From Nitrososphaerota archaeon (GTDB lineage: Archaea; Thermoproteota; Nitrososphaeria; Nitrososphaerales; UBA57): 16,929 bases of DNA. The stretch spans positions 1 through 16,929 of the forward strand of contig JACPBJ010000014.1 of NCBI GenBank assembly GCA_016180375.1. Reading direction: 5' to 3'. Below the pieces are notes generated by a model that did not search any database, was not told the origin of the DNA, and worked only from the letters and a program-made list of their open reading frames with translations. Below, one piece after another: positions 1-5,798 of this stretch (its first letter is position 1; the number at the start of each line of letters is the position of its first letter). The translations under genes and the position numbers were made by a program.

Positions 1-162
1 TTTCTTTGTCTTCTCCCTAATCTCCCTCCCTGCCTTATCCGCATCTACATTCTCGTCCTGAGCGTGTTTTGATAGAACTCTTTGGTAAGCGATGTAAGCG
101 ATGTCTGCCCAAGGCGGGTATTGAATCTGATAATCATTGCCGTTGATGGTAACTTTCTTCAT
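1..162 (-). CDS. Tail assembly chaperone candidate, 5' part only
   Basis: An open minus-strand frame begins with ATG at 162 and runs off the left edge after 54 codons (start MKKVTINGNDYQIQYPPWAD). Its start directly abuts the TAA of the tail tube gene (TAAATG), so the two are almost certainly co-translated. In tailed phages the gene after the tail tube normally encodes the tail assembly chaperone, which coats the tape measure protein during tail assembly and is often made in two forms by ribosomal frameshifting. That family knowledge and the position are the basis of the call. The visible part is a short beta-like start and then a helical, charged stretch, with no diagnostic motif. The chaperone role is inferred; that the frame is a real gene is more secure. 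Confidence 0.5.
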   Translation of the reverse strand, partial: MKKVTINGNDYQIQYPPWADIAYIAYQRVLSKHAQDENVDADKAGREIREKTKK

Positions 163-1113
163 TTACGCGTAGCTCGATATTCCGTCTATCAAGGTCATTT
201 GAATTATTGGGTTAGAACCGTTCTGCTTGGCTTCGAAGGGAACCGTCTGCACTACCTGCTCTTGCTTGTTGATGTGAGCTCCAGCGGCCTTTAAGACAAC
301 ATGATCAACTTCTATCATGAGCTGATAGCTGCCAGCTCCCAGGACCCCACCCGTGAACGTTGCCGTTAATTTCCTTGGGGTCTCTGCAAGGAAATCATCA
401 AGAATTGCTTGAGTTGTGTATCTTATGCCTAATTCTCCCATGATATCTAGAGGCCCGAGTTCTCCCCTTGCAAGATTCCTCGAACCGCCTTCGAAGGCAT
501 CCTGCATGTTGTTCTTCATAGTCATTGATAACAATCGATTATTGTAAGATTGGGCATCGAGTTGAAAAGTCGCTAATTGGGCATGTGCAAGGTAATCTTG
601 TGAACCCGAAGCTACCGCGGAACCTATTGCAGCTGCGGTAAAGGGTCTGCCAATAATATCCCACGACAGCCCGAGGGGACCACCGTCTGCAACATCGAGA
701 CTTAATCCATCTAACAGGCAGCCAACATATCTCTTCTCCGTAGTCTTCATTACGCCTATGTCAATTGATAAGGAGGGCCAGGTTGCAGTAGGATCGTCTT
801 GGATCTGATAAACATGTTGGAACCTTACGGAGGCTTCTAAGGTTGTGGTTGTAGGAGCTTTACCAAAGAGAGCCTTCAGCCAGTGCCCTGCTTCCATATC
901 TAATTTGAGATAGGAATTGATTCCCCCTCTGACAAGTCTCTTTCCCTTGACTAGCGATGTTGGTATCCTTGCCTTGTCTACACTTCGGACAAATTCATAC
1001 TGATTGTCCAAGGCCAATTTTTCTGAAAGTATTGCGTATCCTTTTTGCCCTGAACCTGGGCGAGTGCCGTAGGTGCTTTCTACGACAAAGTTACAGTATT
1101 GAATGTCGGGCAT
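163..1113 (-). CDS. Major tail tube protein
   Basis: A 316-aa protein starting at ATG 1113. It is beta-rich with many Gly, Thr and Ser residues, has no membrane segment, and has the length and texture of a siphovirus tail tube protein, which stacks as hexameric rings to form the DNA conduit. The stretch around residues 225-290 (ELGIRYTTQAILDDFL, then LTATFTGG and YQLMIEVDHVVL) looks like the long-loop and beta-sandwich part of such proteins. It sits after the tail-completion candidate and before the chaperone candidate, the usual order. A divergent promoter region of about 100 bp, with an inverted repeat, separates it from the plus-strand cargo gene, so this gene may have its own promoter. 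Other beta-rich virion proteins cannot be fully excluded. Confidence 0.72.
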   Translation of the reverse strand: MPDIQYCNFVVESTYGTRPGSGQKGYAILSEKLALDNQYEFVRSVDKARIPTSLVKGKRLVRGGINSYLKLDMEAGHWLKALFGKAPTTTTLEASVRFQHVYQIQDDPTATWPSLSIDIGVMKTTEKRYVGCLLDGLSLDVADGGPLGLSWDIIGRPFTAAAIGSAVASGSQDYLAHAQLATFQLDAQSYNNRLLSMTMKNNMQDAFEGGSRNLARGELGPLDIMGELGIRYTTQAILDDFLAETPRKLTATFTGGVLGAGSYQLMIEVDHVVLKAAGAHINKQEQVVQTVPFEAKQNGSNPIIQMTLIDGISSYA

Positions 1114-1149
1114 CTTTATCTAATCACTTACCACAATTCCTTGTAATAC

Positions 1150-1177
1150 TTCGCAAAATACGAAGGTTTTTTGCGAA
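1150..1177. promoter_or_regulatory. Perfect 9-bp inverted repeat between divergent genes (operator candidate)
   Basis: TTCGCAAAA at 1150-1158 is exactly mirrored by TTTTGCGAA at 1169-1177, with a 10-nt spacer. It lies between the start of the minus-strand tail tube gene (1113) and the TATA-like box of the plus-strand cargo gene (about 1190). A dyad of this size, one helical turn apart and upstream of divergent starts, suits a dimeric repressor. The T-run could also make it a weak hairpin, but no gene ends toward it, so a terminator is less likely. Confidence 0.4.
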
Positions 1178-1187
1178 TTCCTCATAT

Positions 1188-1195
1188 CTTATATG
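1188..1195 (+). promoter_or_regulatory. TATA-like box for the plus-strand cargo gene
   Basis: The sequence cttatatg is centred about 26 nt before the ATG at 1218. In archaea transcription usually starts about 25-27 nt after the TATA box centre, so the message would begin at or next to the start codon, making it leaderless. The promoter assignment is inferred from spacing and base composition only. Confidence 0.4.
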
Positions 1196-1202
1196 CAACT
1201 TT

Positions 1203-1211
1203 GGGGGGGGG
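1203..1211 (+). repeat. Nine-G homopolymer between TATA box and start codon
   Basis: Nine consecutive G residues are followed by AGTTTT and the ATG at 1218. The tract contains a GGGGAG that could act as a ribosome binding site if the message has a leader. It is also the type of tract that changes length by slippage, which would alter promoter or leader spacing rather than the reading frame. It may also be a sequencing-length artefact. Confidence 0.6.
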
Positions 1212-1217
1212 AGTTTT

Positions 1218-1916
1218 ATGTCGTCTAACAAAAATCTGTTAGATAGGTTGCTGAAAGAAAGTCCATACGCACGAATAGCTTTCGTAGTAGGAATAGCCTC
1301 TATCTTGCTGATAGCTGGCTTGGCTACCGTTGGCCAACCCAAAGCTGCATCAGCAGATAAGCAGAAGGTGGAAGAGTTCTTCGGAATCGCCTCGAGAACC
1401 GTTAGTGCAGTCAGGGTGGTCACACAACTCTCGGATTGTGGTGATGGCTTCGTCGATGCAAATGGTGATGGTATTGATGACACACGTATCATTCGCAATA
1501 GATCCGACGGAACGGTTACATGGACAGGAATCATCGAAGGGACAGCCACATTAGACTCTAACGCGATTATAGACAGCTGTGTAGCCGGCAACACGCACGG
1601 TTCCTTTAGAATTACTGACACCTTCGAGGAAGTCACCATAAAGCCAGATCCATCTGACCCATCAACTTGGAGGACGGGCGGCTTAGTAATCGAGCTGGCC
1701 GGCTCCTTCCGAAACCCCACTCCTGGAGTGAGCCCCGCCAACAGTATCACCCGATCCCTCTGTGGCACCGGTGAACTTAGAGGTATTCATCTGGACGCAG
1801 CAGGCGCTGCCACGGGAACCCCCACTAGTGCAGCCGGGTTCTCGGTTGTCTGGGTCCACTTTGGCCATAATCATGATGTTGGCTACGACTTTCTGTGCGA
1901 AGGCTTAGATGGCTGA
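1218..1916 (+). CDS. Membrane-anchored extracellular beta-rich protein with Ca-binding loop (cargo gene)
   Basis: A 232-aa protein opposite in strand to the structural operon. Residues about 18-38 form one hydrophobic segment (signal anchor or signal peptide) after a basic start, and the rest is polar and presumably outside the cell. Residues 80-88 read DANGDGIDD, the aspartate- and glycine-rich loop of EF-hand, dockerin or thrombospondin-3 type calcium sites. The remainder is Gly/Thr-rich with strand-like stretches and a few Cys residues (C74 and later), compatible with a small barrel stabilised by disulfides. A longer frame begins upstream, but its translation lacks protein-like character before ATG 1218, which has a TATA-like box at leaderless spacing. 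With its own promoter and terminator it fits a viral cargo gene (moron) altering the host surface. I do not recognise the family. Confidence 0.65.
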   Translation: MSSNKNLLDRLLKESPYARIAFVVGIASILLIAGLATVGQPKAASADKQKVEEFFGIASRTVSAVRVVTQLSDCGDGFVDANGDGIDDTRIIRNRSDGTVTWTGIIEGTATLDSNAIIDSCVAGNTHGSFRITDTFEEVTIKPDPSDPSTWRTGGLVIELAGSFRNPTPGVSPANSITRSLCGTGELRGIHLDAAGAATGTPTSAAGFSVVWVHFGHNHDVGYDFLCEGLDG

Positions 1917-1925
1917 GCTCTGGAT

Positions 1926-1967
1926 AGCCTAACCAAGAGAGTTAGGCTTTCCCCAATTTTTCTTTTG
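1926..1967 (+). terminator. Stem-loop plus T-rich tail after the cargo gene
   Basis: AGCCTAAC (1926-1933) pairs perfectly with GTTAGGCT (1941-1948) around a 7-nt loop, starting ten bases after the stop codon at 1914-1916. It is followed by a T-rich stretch (about 1955-1967). The position between convergent genes and the T tract support a terminator for the plus-strand cargo gene; archaeal termination depends mainly on the T-rich part. Confidence 0.65.
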
Positions 1968-2000
1968 GTTAAAAGACTCGACAGAAACAAACACACCCCT

Positions 2001-2390
2001 CTACTCGTATCGCAAGATTCTATGAAACATCCTTGCGTATGTAATTGCGTAATCTCCTCCCTTCTTTCCAGAACCTTCTATCGCATGGACAACCTCTAGG
2101 CTTCTGGATAATCGTGTGTCCTCAACCAAATTGTCAAGGCTCAAATTAGCCGCTTTGTCCAATTCAATATCAATCAAATTTATTTCAAAGGTCAAAATAT
2201 AGCCGAACTTTGCAGTATCGGCAATTCCATTAGGTTCACGCCTTACGAATTGAACATAAATCGTAGGATAGGCAAGGATTCTAGCTGGAGCTCCAAAATA
2301 GTATTTGTTGATGTCTGTCCCTTCAACCAGCCCTGCAACATTCTTCAGTTTGTCAATGATCTTCTGAACGATGTCCTGATAGTCCCCCAA
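2001..2390 (-). CDS. Tail completion or neck protein candidate
   Basis: A 129-aa protein. The start is TTG at 2390, because a stop lies four codons upstream with no ATG between, and a good AGAGGA ribosome binding site sits about 9 nt before the TTG. The N-terminus is helical (YQDIVQKIIDKLKNVAG), followed by alternating strands, including YPTIYVQFVRRE and a segment ending in EINLIDIELD. This arrangement of an N-terminal helix and a beta sheet, the size of 120-150 aa, and the place between the connector and the tail tube gene match tail terminator or tail-completion proteins (gpU / gp10 type), which cap the tail tube and join it to the head. The role is inferred from position and shape; no motif is decisive. 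Confidence 0.5.
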   Translation of the reverse strand: MGDYQDIVQKIIDKLKNVAGLVEGTDINKYYFGAPARILAYPTIYVQFVRREPNGIADTAKFGYILTFEINLIDIELDKAANLSLDNLVEDTRLSRSLEVVHAIEGSGKKGGDYAITYARMFHRILRYE

Positions 2391-2414
2391 AATAGAAATC
2401 CTCTATTACAACTC

Positions 2415-2430
2415 GAAATAATTTTCAAAT
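2415..2430 (+). promoter_or_regulatory. AT-rich TATA-like element before the nuclease-like cargo gene
   Basis: The stretch aaataattttcaaata is centred about 27 nt ahead of the ATG pair at 2449/2452, the spacing of an archaeal TATA box for a leaderless message. The consensus match is weak, so this is a suggestion from spacing alone. Confidence 0.3.
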
Positions 2431-2448
2431 ACTGTTCAGGGATAGGAG

Positions 2449-3063
2449 ATGATGAGCAAAAGAGATTCTGAAGATCTAGAAAAGAGAGAAAGCAAACACA
2501 AAAATCTGCATACTCAGTCCAATGTATCTTCGATTTTTATGGTCGGGGACAAAGTGACCCTTGATAGGTATTCTGCGGCAATGGCAGGAGAATTTTTTGT
2601 TCTGGCCCAACTATTTCTGAGAGGTTATGACGCAGCATTAACTTATGGCCATGCAAAGAGCGTAGATATCCTTCTATATACAAAATCAGAGAGGACCTAT
2701 CGATTAGAAGTCAAGACTACAAGAATGGCAGAACCGGAAACTACGAAACTTTACGGTAATAACTACGAGTGGAGAATGAGTAGTAAGCATGAGACCATCA
2801 AGGATCCGAACCTATTCTATTGTTTCGTGCGTTTACATGGGACAGACCGAATGCCGTTATTCTTTATAGTGGAGAGTAAGAAAGTCGCTAATTATCTGAA
2901 AAGGGAACATCAACGATGGATACGAACTAATCCCAAAACAAGGGGAGGATCCGAGAAGTATAGGAATTTCAGAATTGGTTTAGATGAAGGGTCACATGGT
3001 CTACGACCGCCTGAAAAATATGGATGGGACAATTTGCCAGGTTCGCTCAAAAAGAGTTCATGA
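2449..3063 (+). CDS. Solitary PD-(D/E)XK nuclease-like protein (cargo gene)
   Basis: A 204-aa protein (ATG 2449; the adjacent ATG at 2452 is equally possible and GGAG immediately precedes both). After a highly charged, probably disordered N-terminus (1-30), residues 45-90 carry the classic order of the PD-(D/E)XK fold: a helix with E48 (GEFFVLAQLFLRGYDA), then D73 in VDILLY, then E87-V-K89 in YRLEVKTT. These residues form the metal site of restriction and repair nucleases and some resolvases. The C-terminus is basic and rich in Arg, Lys and aromatic residues, suited to DNA contact. No methyltransferase adjoins it. It stands alone on the plus strand between minus-strand tail genes, suggesting a mobile or defence cargo gene. 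The substrate is unknown; an uncharacterised fold member (DUF4365-like) is as likely as an enzyme with a known job. Confidence 0.62.
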   Translation: MMSKRDSEDLEKRESKHKNLHTQSNVSSIFMVGDKVTLDRYSAAMAGEFFVLAQLFLRGYDAALTYGHAKSVDILLYTKSERTYRLEVKTTRMAEPETTKLYGNNYEWRMSSKHETIKDPNLFYCFVRLHGTDRMPLFFIVESKKVANYLKREHQRWIRTNPKTRGGSEKYRNFRIGLDEGSHGLRPPEKYGWDNLPGSLKKSS

Positions 3064-3082
3064 CCCAACCTAGTTTTGCCTT

Positions 3083-3098
3083 GATGAAATATTTCATC
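3083..3098. promoter_or_regulatory. 16-bp perfect palindrome downstream of the nuclease-like gene
   Basis: GATGAAATATTTCATC is its own reverse complement, 20 bp after the stop codon of the plus-strand gene and before the end of the minus-strand 35-aa frame. Without a loop it is a poor hairpin, so a binding site for a dimeric protein is more natural. A role in ending the two convergent transcripts is possible. Confidence 0.35.
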
Positions 3099-3127
3099 TA
3101 ACTACCGTAGGAATGAAGCTTGACAAT

Positions 3128-3235
3128 CTAAGGCATTAGAGCGGCTGCATGTCTCGAGAACTCAATCACAATGTAGGTACCGAGCGCCACAGCCGCCACC
3201 AGTGCAGGTATCGCTAGGATATCTGCAAGATCCAT
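3128..3235 (-). CDS. 35-aa single-span membrane peptide
   Basis: ATG at 3235, TAG at 3128-3130. The peptide begins MDLADILAIPALVAAVALGT and ends in a short basic tail (EFSRHAAALMP). Residues about 7-25 form one clear hydrophobic helix, typical of the tiny membrane proteins scattered through viral genomes. There is a stop just upstream of the ATG, so the frame cannot be longer, and no strong ribosome binding site is visible. It lies alone in 255 bp between the nuclease-like gene and the OB-like gene. A chance hydrophobic frame is possible; the clean transmembrane character and fit with neighbouring mini-genes favour a real gene. Confidence 0.4.
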   Translation of the reverse strand: MDLADILAIPALVAAVALGTYIVIEFSRHAAALMP

Positions 3236-3318
3236 GGTTGATATACATCATGGGACCTATTTTAGCTTTACAGATCTATAGAGACCCAAGAAAACCTACA
3301 AAATAAGGAGGAAGGGAA

Positions 3319-3606
3319 CTACGCTATCTTGTAGTAGTTCTTTTGCTTCTTTATGGTTCCCTTAATGGGAAGCTTGTCTCTAACTTCGGAGAGCTGCTTC
3401 TTCAGGACTCCTCCAACTGACAGGATAGCCTTCTTACCTTCCACCTCGATTTGGCAGAGGAAGTATGTTCCGTCGCCATATGCAGAATTTGACTTCAATT
3501 CCTTGATGGTGTGAAATATTACTTCCTTGCCTACAAGGTCTGCAACCTTGACTTTATCGCCCTCGAACCTTTCCCCATATCTTGCTTCGTTGTATGACTG
3601 TACCAT
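3319..3606 (-). CDS. Small OB-fold-like protein, possible ssDNA binder
   Basis: A 95-aa protein from ATG 3606, preceded by a near-ideal ribosome binding site (AAGGAGG) that overlaps the last codons of the coiled-coil gene, so the two are translationally linked. After residue 20 it has the run VADLVGKEVIFHTIKELKS, then a strand YFLCQIEVEGKKAILSVGG, then a charged helix and an ending KKQKNYYKIA. This short beta-barrel order resembles small viral proteins annotated as single-stranded DNA binding or as nucleotide-binding OB-like folds. I cannot name a family. Its place in a virion operon is odd for a replication protein and could also suggest a small accessory structural role. Confidence 0.5.
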   Translation of the reverse strand: MVQSYNEARYGERFEGDKVKVADLVGKEVIFHTIKELKSNSAYGDGTYFLCQIEVEGKKAILSVGGVLKKQLSEVRDKLPIKGTIKKQKNYYKIA

Positions 3607-3611
3607 CTAGA

Positions 3612-3803
3612 TCAATCCCTCCTTTCGTATTGGGACAAGATTGTGTTGGCGAAGGAAATTGCGTTCTGAACCCTTGTCTTTTCGTACTGCAGATTGTCGA
3701 TCTTCAATTCGACATCTATGACTCTGTCTTTTCCTTCCTGAATTACGTCTTCAAGGAGTTCCTTGAACTTTTCCAGTTTCCGAACTTTGCTCCAAAATCC
3801 CAT
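3612..3803 (-). CDS. 63-aa coiled-coil protein
   Basis: A 63-aa protein from ATG 3803 (start MGFWSKVRKLEKFKELLEDV), almost wholly helical and highly charged, with heptad-like hydrophobics (L, I, V at regular spacing) over residues 8-55. It has no membrane segment. The stop of the holin-like gene lies six bases ahead of its ATG and in the same frame, so the two are tightly coupled. Such pairs in tailed-virus genomes can be a holin and an associated small helical protein, but no motif identifies it. Function unknown. Confidence 0.5.
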   Translation of the reverse strand: MGFWSKVRKLEKFKELLEDVIQEGKDRVIDVELKIDNLQYEKTRVQNAISFANTILSQYERRD

Positions 3804-3809
3804 TTTTAT

Positions 3810-3989
3810 TCACTGACCGTTAGATGTCTTCTGCCCGAACCAAAAGCCGAGTACTAGCATTACAATGGCAAAGATATTTTCTTGACTGAGCTGTGCAGCT
3901 CTACCAGCGTAAACAACGAGCCCTGTCACAGCAAGTGTCACTATATCCCTTGTCGTTATCTTCTCTATGATTTTTTCTTTTAAGGACAT
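3810..3989 (-). CDS. Small holin-like membrane protein (59 aa)
   Basis: ATG at 3989 (start MSLKEKIIEKITTRDIVTLA), TGA at 3810-3812. The N-terminus is a basic amphipathic helix, residues about 15-29 are a first hydrophobic segment and residues about 38-52 (IFAIVMLVLGFWFG) a second, with a short polar tail. Size and layout match small holins and holin-like proteins of tailed viruses, which make membrane pores at the end of infection. Its start overlaps the last codons of the zinc-ribbon gene, as expected in a packed operon. Whether it forms pores in an archaeal membrane is unknown; a small membrane protein of other use fits equally well. Confidence 0.5.
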   Translation of the reverse strand: MSLKEKIIEKITTRDIVTLAVTGLVVYAGRAAQLSQENIFAIVMLVLGFWFGQKTSNGQ

Positions 3990-4168
3990 ACCTTAACCAC
4001 CATATTAGCACTCTGAGGATTTCTCTTACCTTTGGGATTCAACCAAAAACTTCCAAAACATTCAGACCCACAAAGATACCATTTGAAGGCCTGTCCTCCA
4101 AGGTTTCTTTTGATAAAGTAGTGATCGTGAGGGTCTATTTCCTTCCCTCAAGCCATGCATTTTTTCAT
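3980..4168 (-). pseudogene. Zinc-ribbon miniprotein gene interrupted by in-frame TGA at a predicted Cys codon
   Basis: The frame runs from ATG 4168, which follows an AGAGGA ribosome binding site at ideal spacing, to TAA at 3980-3982, 62 codons in all. Codon 7 (4148-4150) is TGA. The product would read MKKCMA, then the TGA, then GKEIDPHDHYFIKRN, and later LCGSECF, followed by a basic tail. A zinc ribbon of the CxxCGKEI ... CxxxC type needs Cys exactly at codon 7, and TGC or TGT differs from TGA by one base. The rest of the frame is fully protein-like and both ends fit tightly between neighbours (two bases from the connector stop; overlap with the holin-like start). A recent nonsense mutation or a sequence error is the simplest reading. 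Recoding to Cys or selenocysteine is possible but less likely, since TGA ends several neighbouring genes, including the portal. Confidence 0.6.
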
Positions 4169-4170
4169 TC

Positions 4171-4521
4171 TCAATCCTCTCCTGTTCCAGCATCTTCCAA
4201 ACTTCCCGTACCTGTGAAAGCTGGCGAAAAGCGGTAATTCGAACTAACATATCTTTCGAGCCTCTCCTTTGCCTCTGTTATCCAAGGATGTTCTTTTGTT
4301 TGATCATCTGCTCGCCTTTGTCTGAACCTTCCTGCAGACAATAAGGCAGAAATCTTCCCTATTTCTGTAGGAGTAGGTGAAACTGGGACGGATGCATAGG
4401 GACGGAGATATTCATCGATGAATGAATCAGAGTCAGTTATTACATTCGTGAGTTCTGTATCGAATGTGGTTGCAGTAATTCCCAGAACTTCCTTAACCTG
4501 TGCTACTGGTGAATACGCCAT
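4171..4521 (-). CDS. Head-tail connector protein (gp6-like)
   Basis: A 116-aa protein from ATG 4521 with GGTGA just upstream. It starts with a helical hairpin pattern (VAQVKEVLGITATTFDTEL, then ITDSDSFIDEYL), followed by a helix ISALLSAGRFRQRRA and another ITEAKERLERYV. Four to five short helices, with acidic and basic surfaces, are typical of gp6-like head-tail connector or head-completion proteins, which form the ring beneath the portal. It lies two genes after the major capsid protein, where this gene is normally found in HK97-like genomes. The C-terminus (GTGSLEDAGTGED) is flexible and acidic. Confidence 0.72.
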   Translation of the reverse strand: MAYSPVAQVKEVLGITATTFDTELTNVITDSDSFIDEYLRPYASVPVSPTPTEIGKISALLSAGRFRQRRADDQTKEHPWITEAKERLERYVSSNYRFSPAFTGTGSLEDAGTGED

Positions 4522-4539
4522 ACCATCACCAAACCATGA

Positions 4540-4767
4540 TTATTTTTGCTCACTTTTGCCTCTTACCGCATCGATTGCCATGTTCAGCATCAATGCGGCG
4601 TAAAATGCTAGTCCGATTATCTCAAAGATTCCTTCATGATACCAATTTACGGATATCCAGATGTAGCCATGCCAAAAGAGCAAGGACAATACCCAGTGAA
4701 CAGTAAGGGTTAGGAATATCCAGAAAGCACCAAGATAGATTAGTGCTTTATCAAATTCACGCTTCAA
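4540..4767 (-). CDS. Two-TM miniprotein between capsid and connector genes
   Basis: A 75-aa protein with two strong hydrophobic segments (about residues 10-33 and 47-66) separated by an aromatic-rich loop, ending in a basic tail. The only available start is TTG at 4767; no good ribosome binding site precedes it, and a stem-loop lies 20-40 bp upstream. A membrane protein between the major capsid protein and the connector is unusual in tailed-virus operons. It could be an inserted accessory gene, or a holin or virion-exit factor. Function unknown. Confidence 0.5.
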   Translation of the reverse strand: MKREFDKALIYLGAFWIFLTLTVHWVLSLLFWHGYIWISVNWYHEGIFEIIGLAFYAALMLNMAIDAVRGKSEQK

Positions 4768-4786
4768 TTTAATCGTAAAGAGAGAG

Positions 4787-4806
4787 GAAAGGGGTTTCCC
4801 CCTTTC
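4787..4806 (-). terminator. 8-bp stem-loop after the major capsid gene
   Basis: GAAAGGGG (4787-4794) pairs perfectly with CCCCTTTC (4799-4806) around a 4-nt loop, 17 bp downstream of the capsid stop codon at 4823-4825. On the minus strand it is followed by a pyrimidine run with several T residues (CTCTCTCTTTA). It may partly terminate transcription, giving more capsid message than downstream message, or protect the 3' end of a processed capsid transcript. Both readings are inference. Confidence 0.5.
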
Positions 4807-4822
4807 AGGAATTACGCTATGA

Positions 4823-5797
4823 TTAGGCCGCCGTTATCTTGCCTATAGCGTTCTTGTCGACGGATTTGTACATCCACCTAGATGTTGCTGGAAGTTCTAC
4901 GAGATCTTCTACCACGTTGTCGAACTGCTCTACGGTTATGTCCCTTCTGATTACAAGGGCTCCTCCATATCGAGTATCGATCAACAATGCTGTCCCTGCG
5001 GCCTGCAGGTTGGTTACTTCAATGCGAAGGTCCCCAACATAAGGGAACTGTGAACCCGGAACCAGATCAATTCCTCTGTAGGTTATCCAGTTCTGAATTG
5101 CGGTGTCTTCGAACAGATCGCCGAACTCTTGCGGATTCACTACCAGGACATTTGGTCTGCGGTTCTGATCCTTCCACATCTTGTAGGCAACTTGGGTAAC
5201 GTCCTTGAAGGCTAGCTTGTTTGCTGTGGCTGCCGCTTGGGATGTTACAGCGTCGGTTGTCATCTCTGTTAGAATGAACTTACTCTGGAATTCAGAATAA
5301 GCCTCTCCCAATTCCCTTAGCTGTCTCTGGACGACATCCCATTCCGCATCCTCAATCATTTCCTTGCTCACCCTTGCCAGCCCTCCAGACTTTGCTACAT
5401 CGATAGTTACGAACGTGTATGTCTCTTCTGAAGCTCTGCCAGCACCCCAATCGTGGCTTGATTTCTTCGCAGCAGGTATCTTGACAGAAGAGTTCTCTGT
5501 CTGGTAAACCTGGCAAAGTCTCCTACCTATTGTGATGAATGGGTCTTTTGCCGCATCCCATACAATCGATAGAACCTTCGCTGTAGCTCCAGCATCGCCA
5601 GCCAGCAGAATTTCACCGAGGCTCTTTTCTGCAAGTCCGGGCATGGATTTGTGAAGTCTCTCCACGAGGACTTCAAACCTTGTCGGGCCGTGCAGATTGA
5701 GATTGACGCTGTTCTGCTTGAGTGTTTCCTCCAGTCTGAGGATAGCTGGGCTATCCAGATCCGGAGTACTCTTTGTTTGGAACTTGTGAGCTGACAT
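4823..5797 (-). CDS. Major capsid protein, HK97 fold
   Basis: A 324-aa protein from ATG 5797, directly after the stop of the DUF2190-like gene (TAAAATG). The N-terminal ~70 residues are helical and charged, as in the arm region. The middle carries strand-rich segments and a long helix (near LGEAYSEFQSKFILTEM), followed by NKLAFKDVTQVAYKMWKDQN and a segment reading RPNVLVVNPQEFGDLF. The C-terminal half ends with a membrane-free beta pattern, including RIEVTNLQAAGTALLIDTRYG and VIRRDITVEQFDN. This order, including the VLVVNP element and the closing R-D-I-x-V-E-x-F strand, is characteristic of HK97-type capsid proteins, seen also in archaeal tailed viruses. It lies in the canonical order protease, decoration, capsid, connector. 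It assembles the icosahedral shell. Confidence 0.85.
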   Translation of the reverse strand: MSAHKFQTKSTPDLDSPAILRLEETLKQNSVNLNLHGPTRFEVLVERLHKSMPGLAEKSLGEILLAGDAGATAKVLSIVWDAAKDPFITIGRRLCQVYQTENSSVKIPAAKKSSHDWGAGRASEETYTFVTIDVAKSGGLARVSKEMIEDAEWDVVQRQLRELGEAYSEFQSKFILTEMTTDAVTSQAAATANKLAFKDVTQVAYKMWKDQNRRPNVLVVNPQEFGDLFEDTAIQNWITYRGIDLVPGSQFPYVGDLRIEVTNLQAAGTALLIDTRYGGALVIRRDITVEQFDNVVEDLVELPATSRWMYKSVDKNAIGKITAA

Positions 5798-5798
5798 T

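Noticed and set aside
86..103. Direct repeat TAAGCGATG twice
   Set aside because: It is within the chaperone-candidate coding sequence and just encodes a repeated Ile-Ala-Tyr pattern.
957..1217. Upstream extension of the plus-strand cargo gene to 957
   Set aside because: It would overlap the tail tube gene and cross the inverted repeat and TATA-like box; its translation is Cys/Arg-rich and unlike a protein start.
1124..1768. 214-aa minus-strand frame opposite the cargo gene
   Set aside because: It mirrors the cargo gene, which has a TM anchor, promoter, terminator and a calcium-loop motif; the opposite frame has none of these.
4062..4250. 62-aa minus-strand frame overlapping the connector gene end
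   Set aside because: It has no good start signal, overlaps the connector C-terminus and the zinc-ribbon frame, and its translation is not protein-like; the interrupted zinc-ribbon frame explains the region better.
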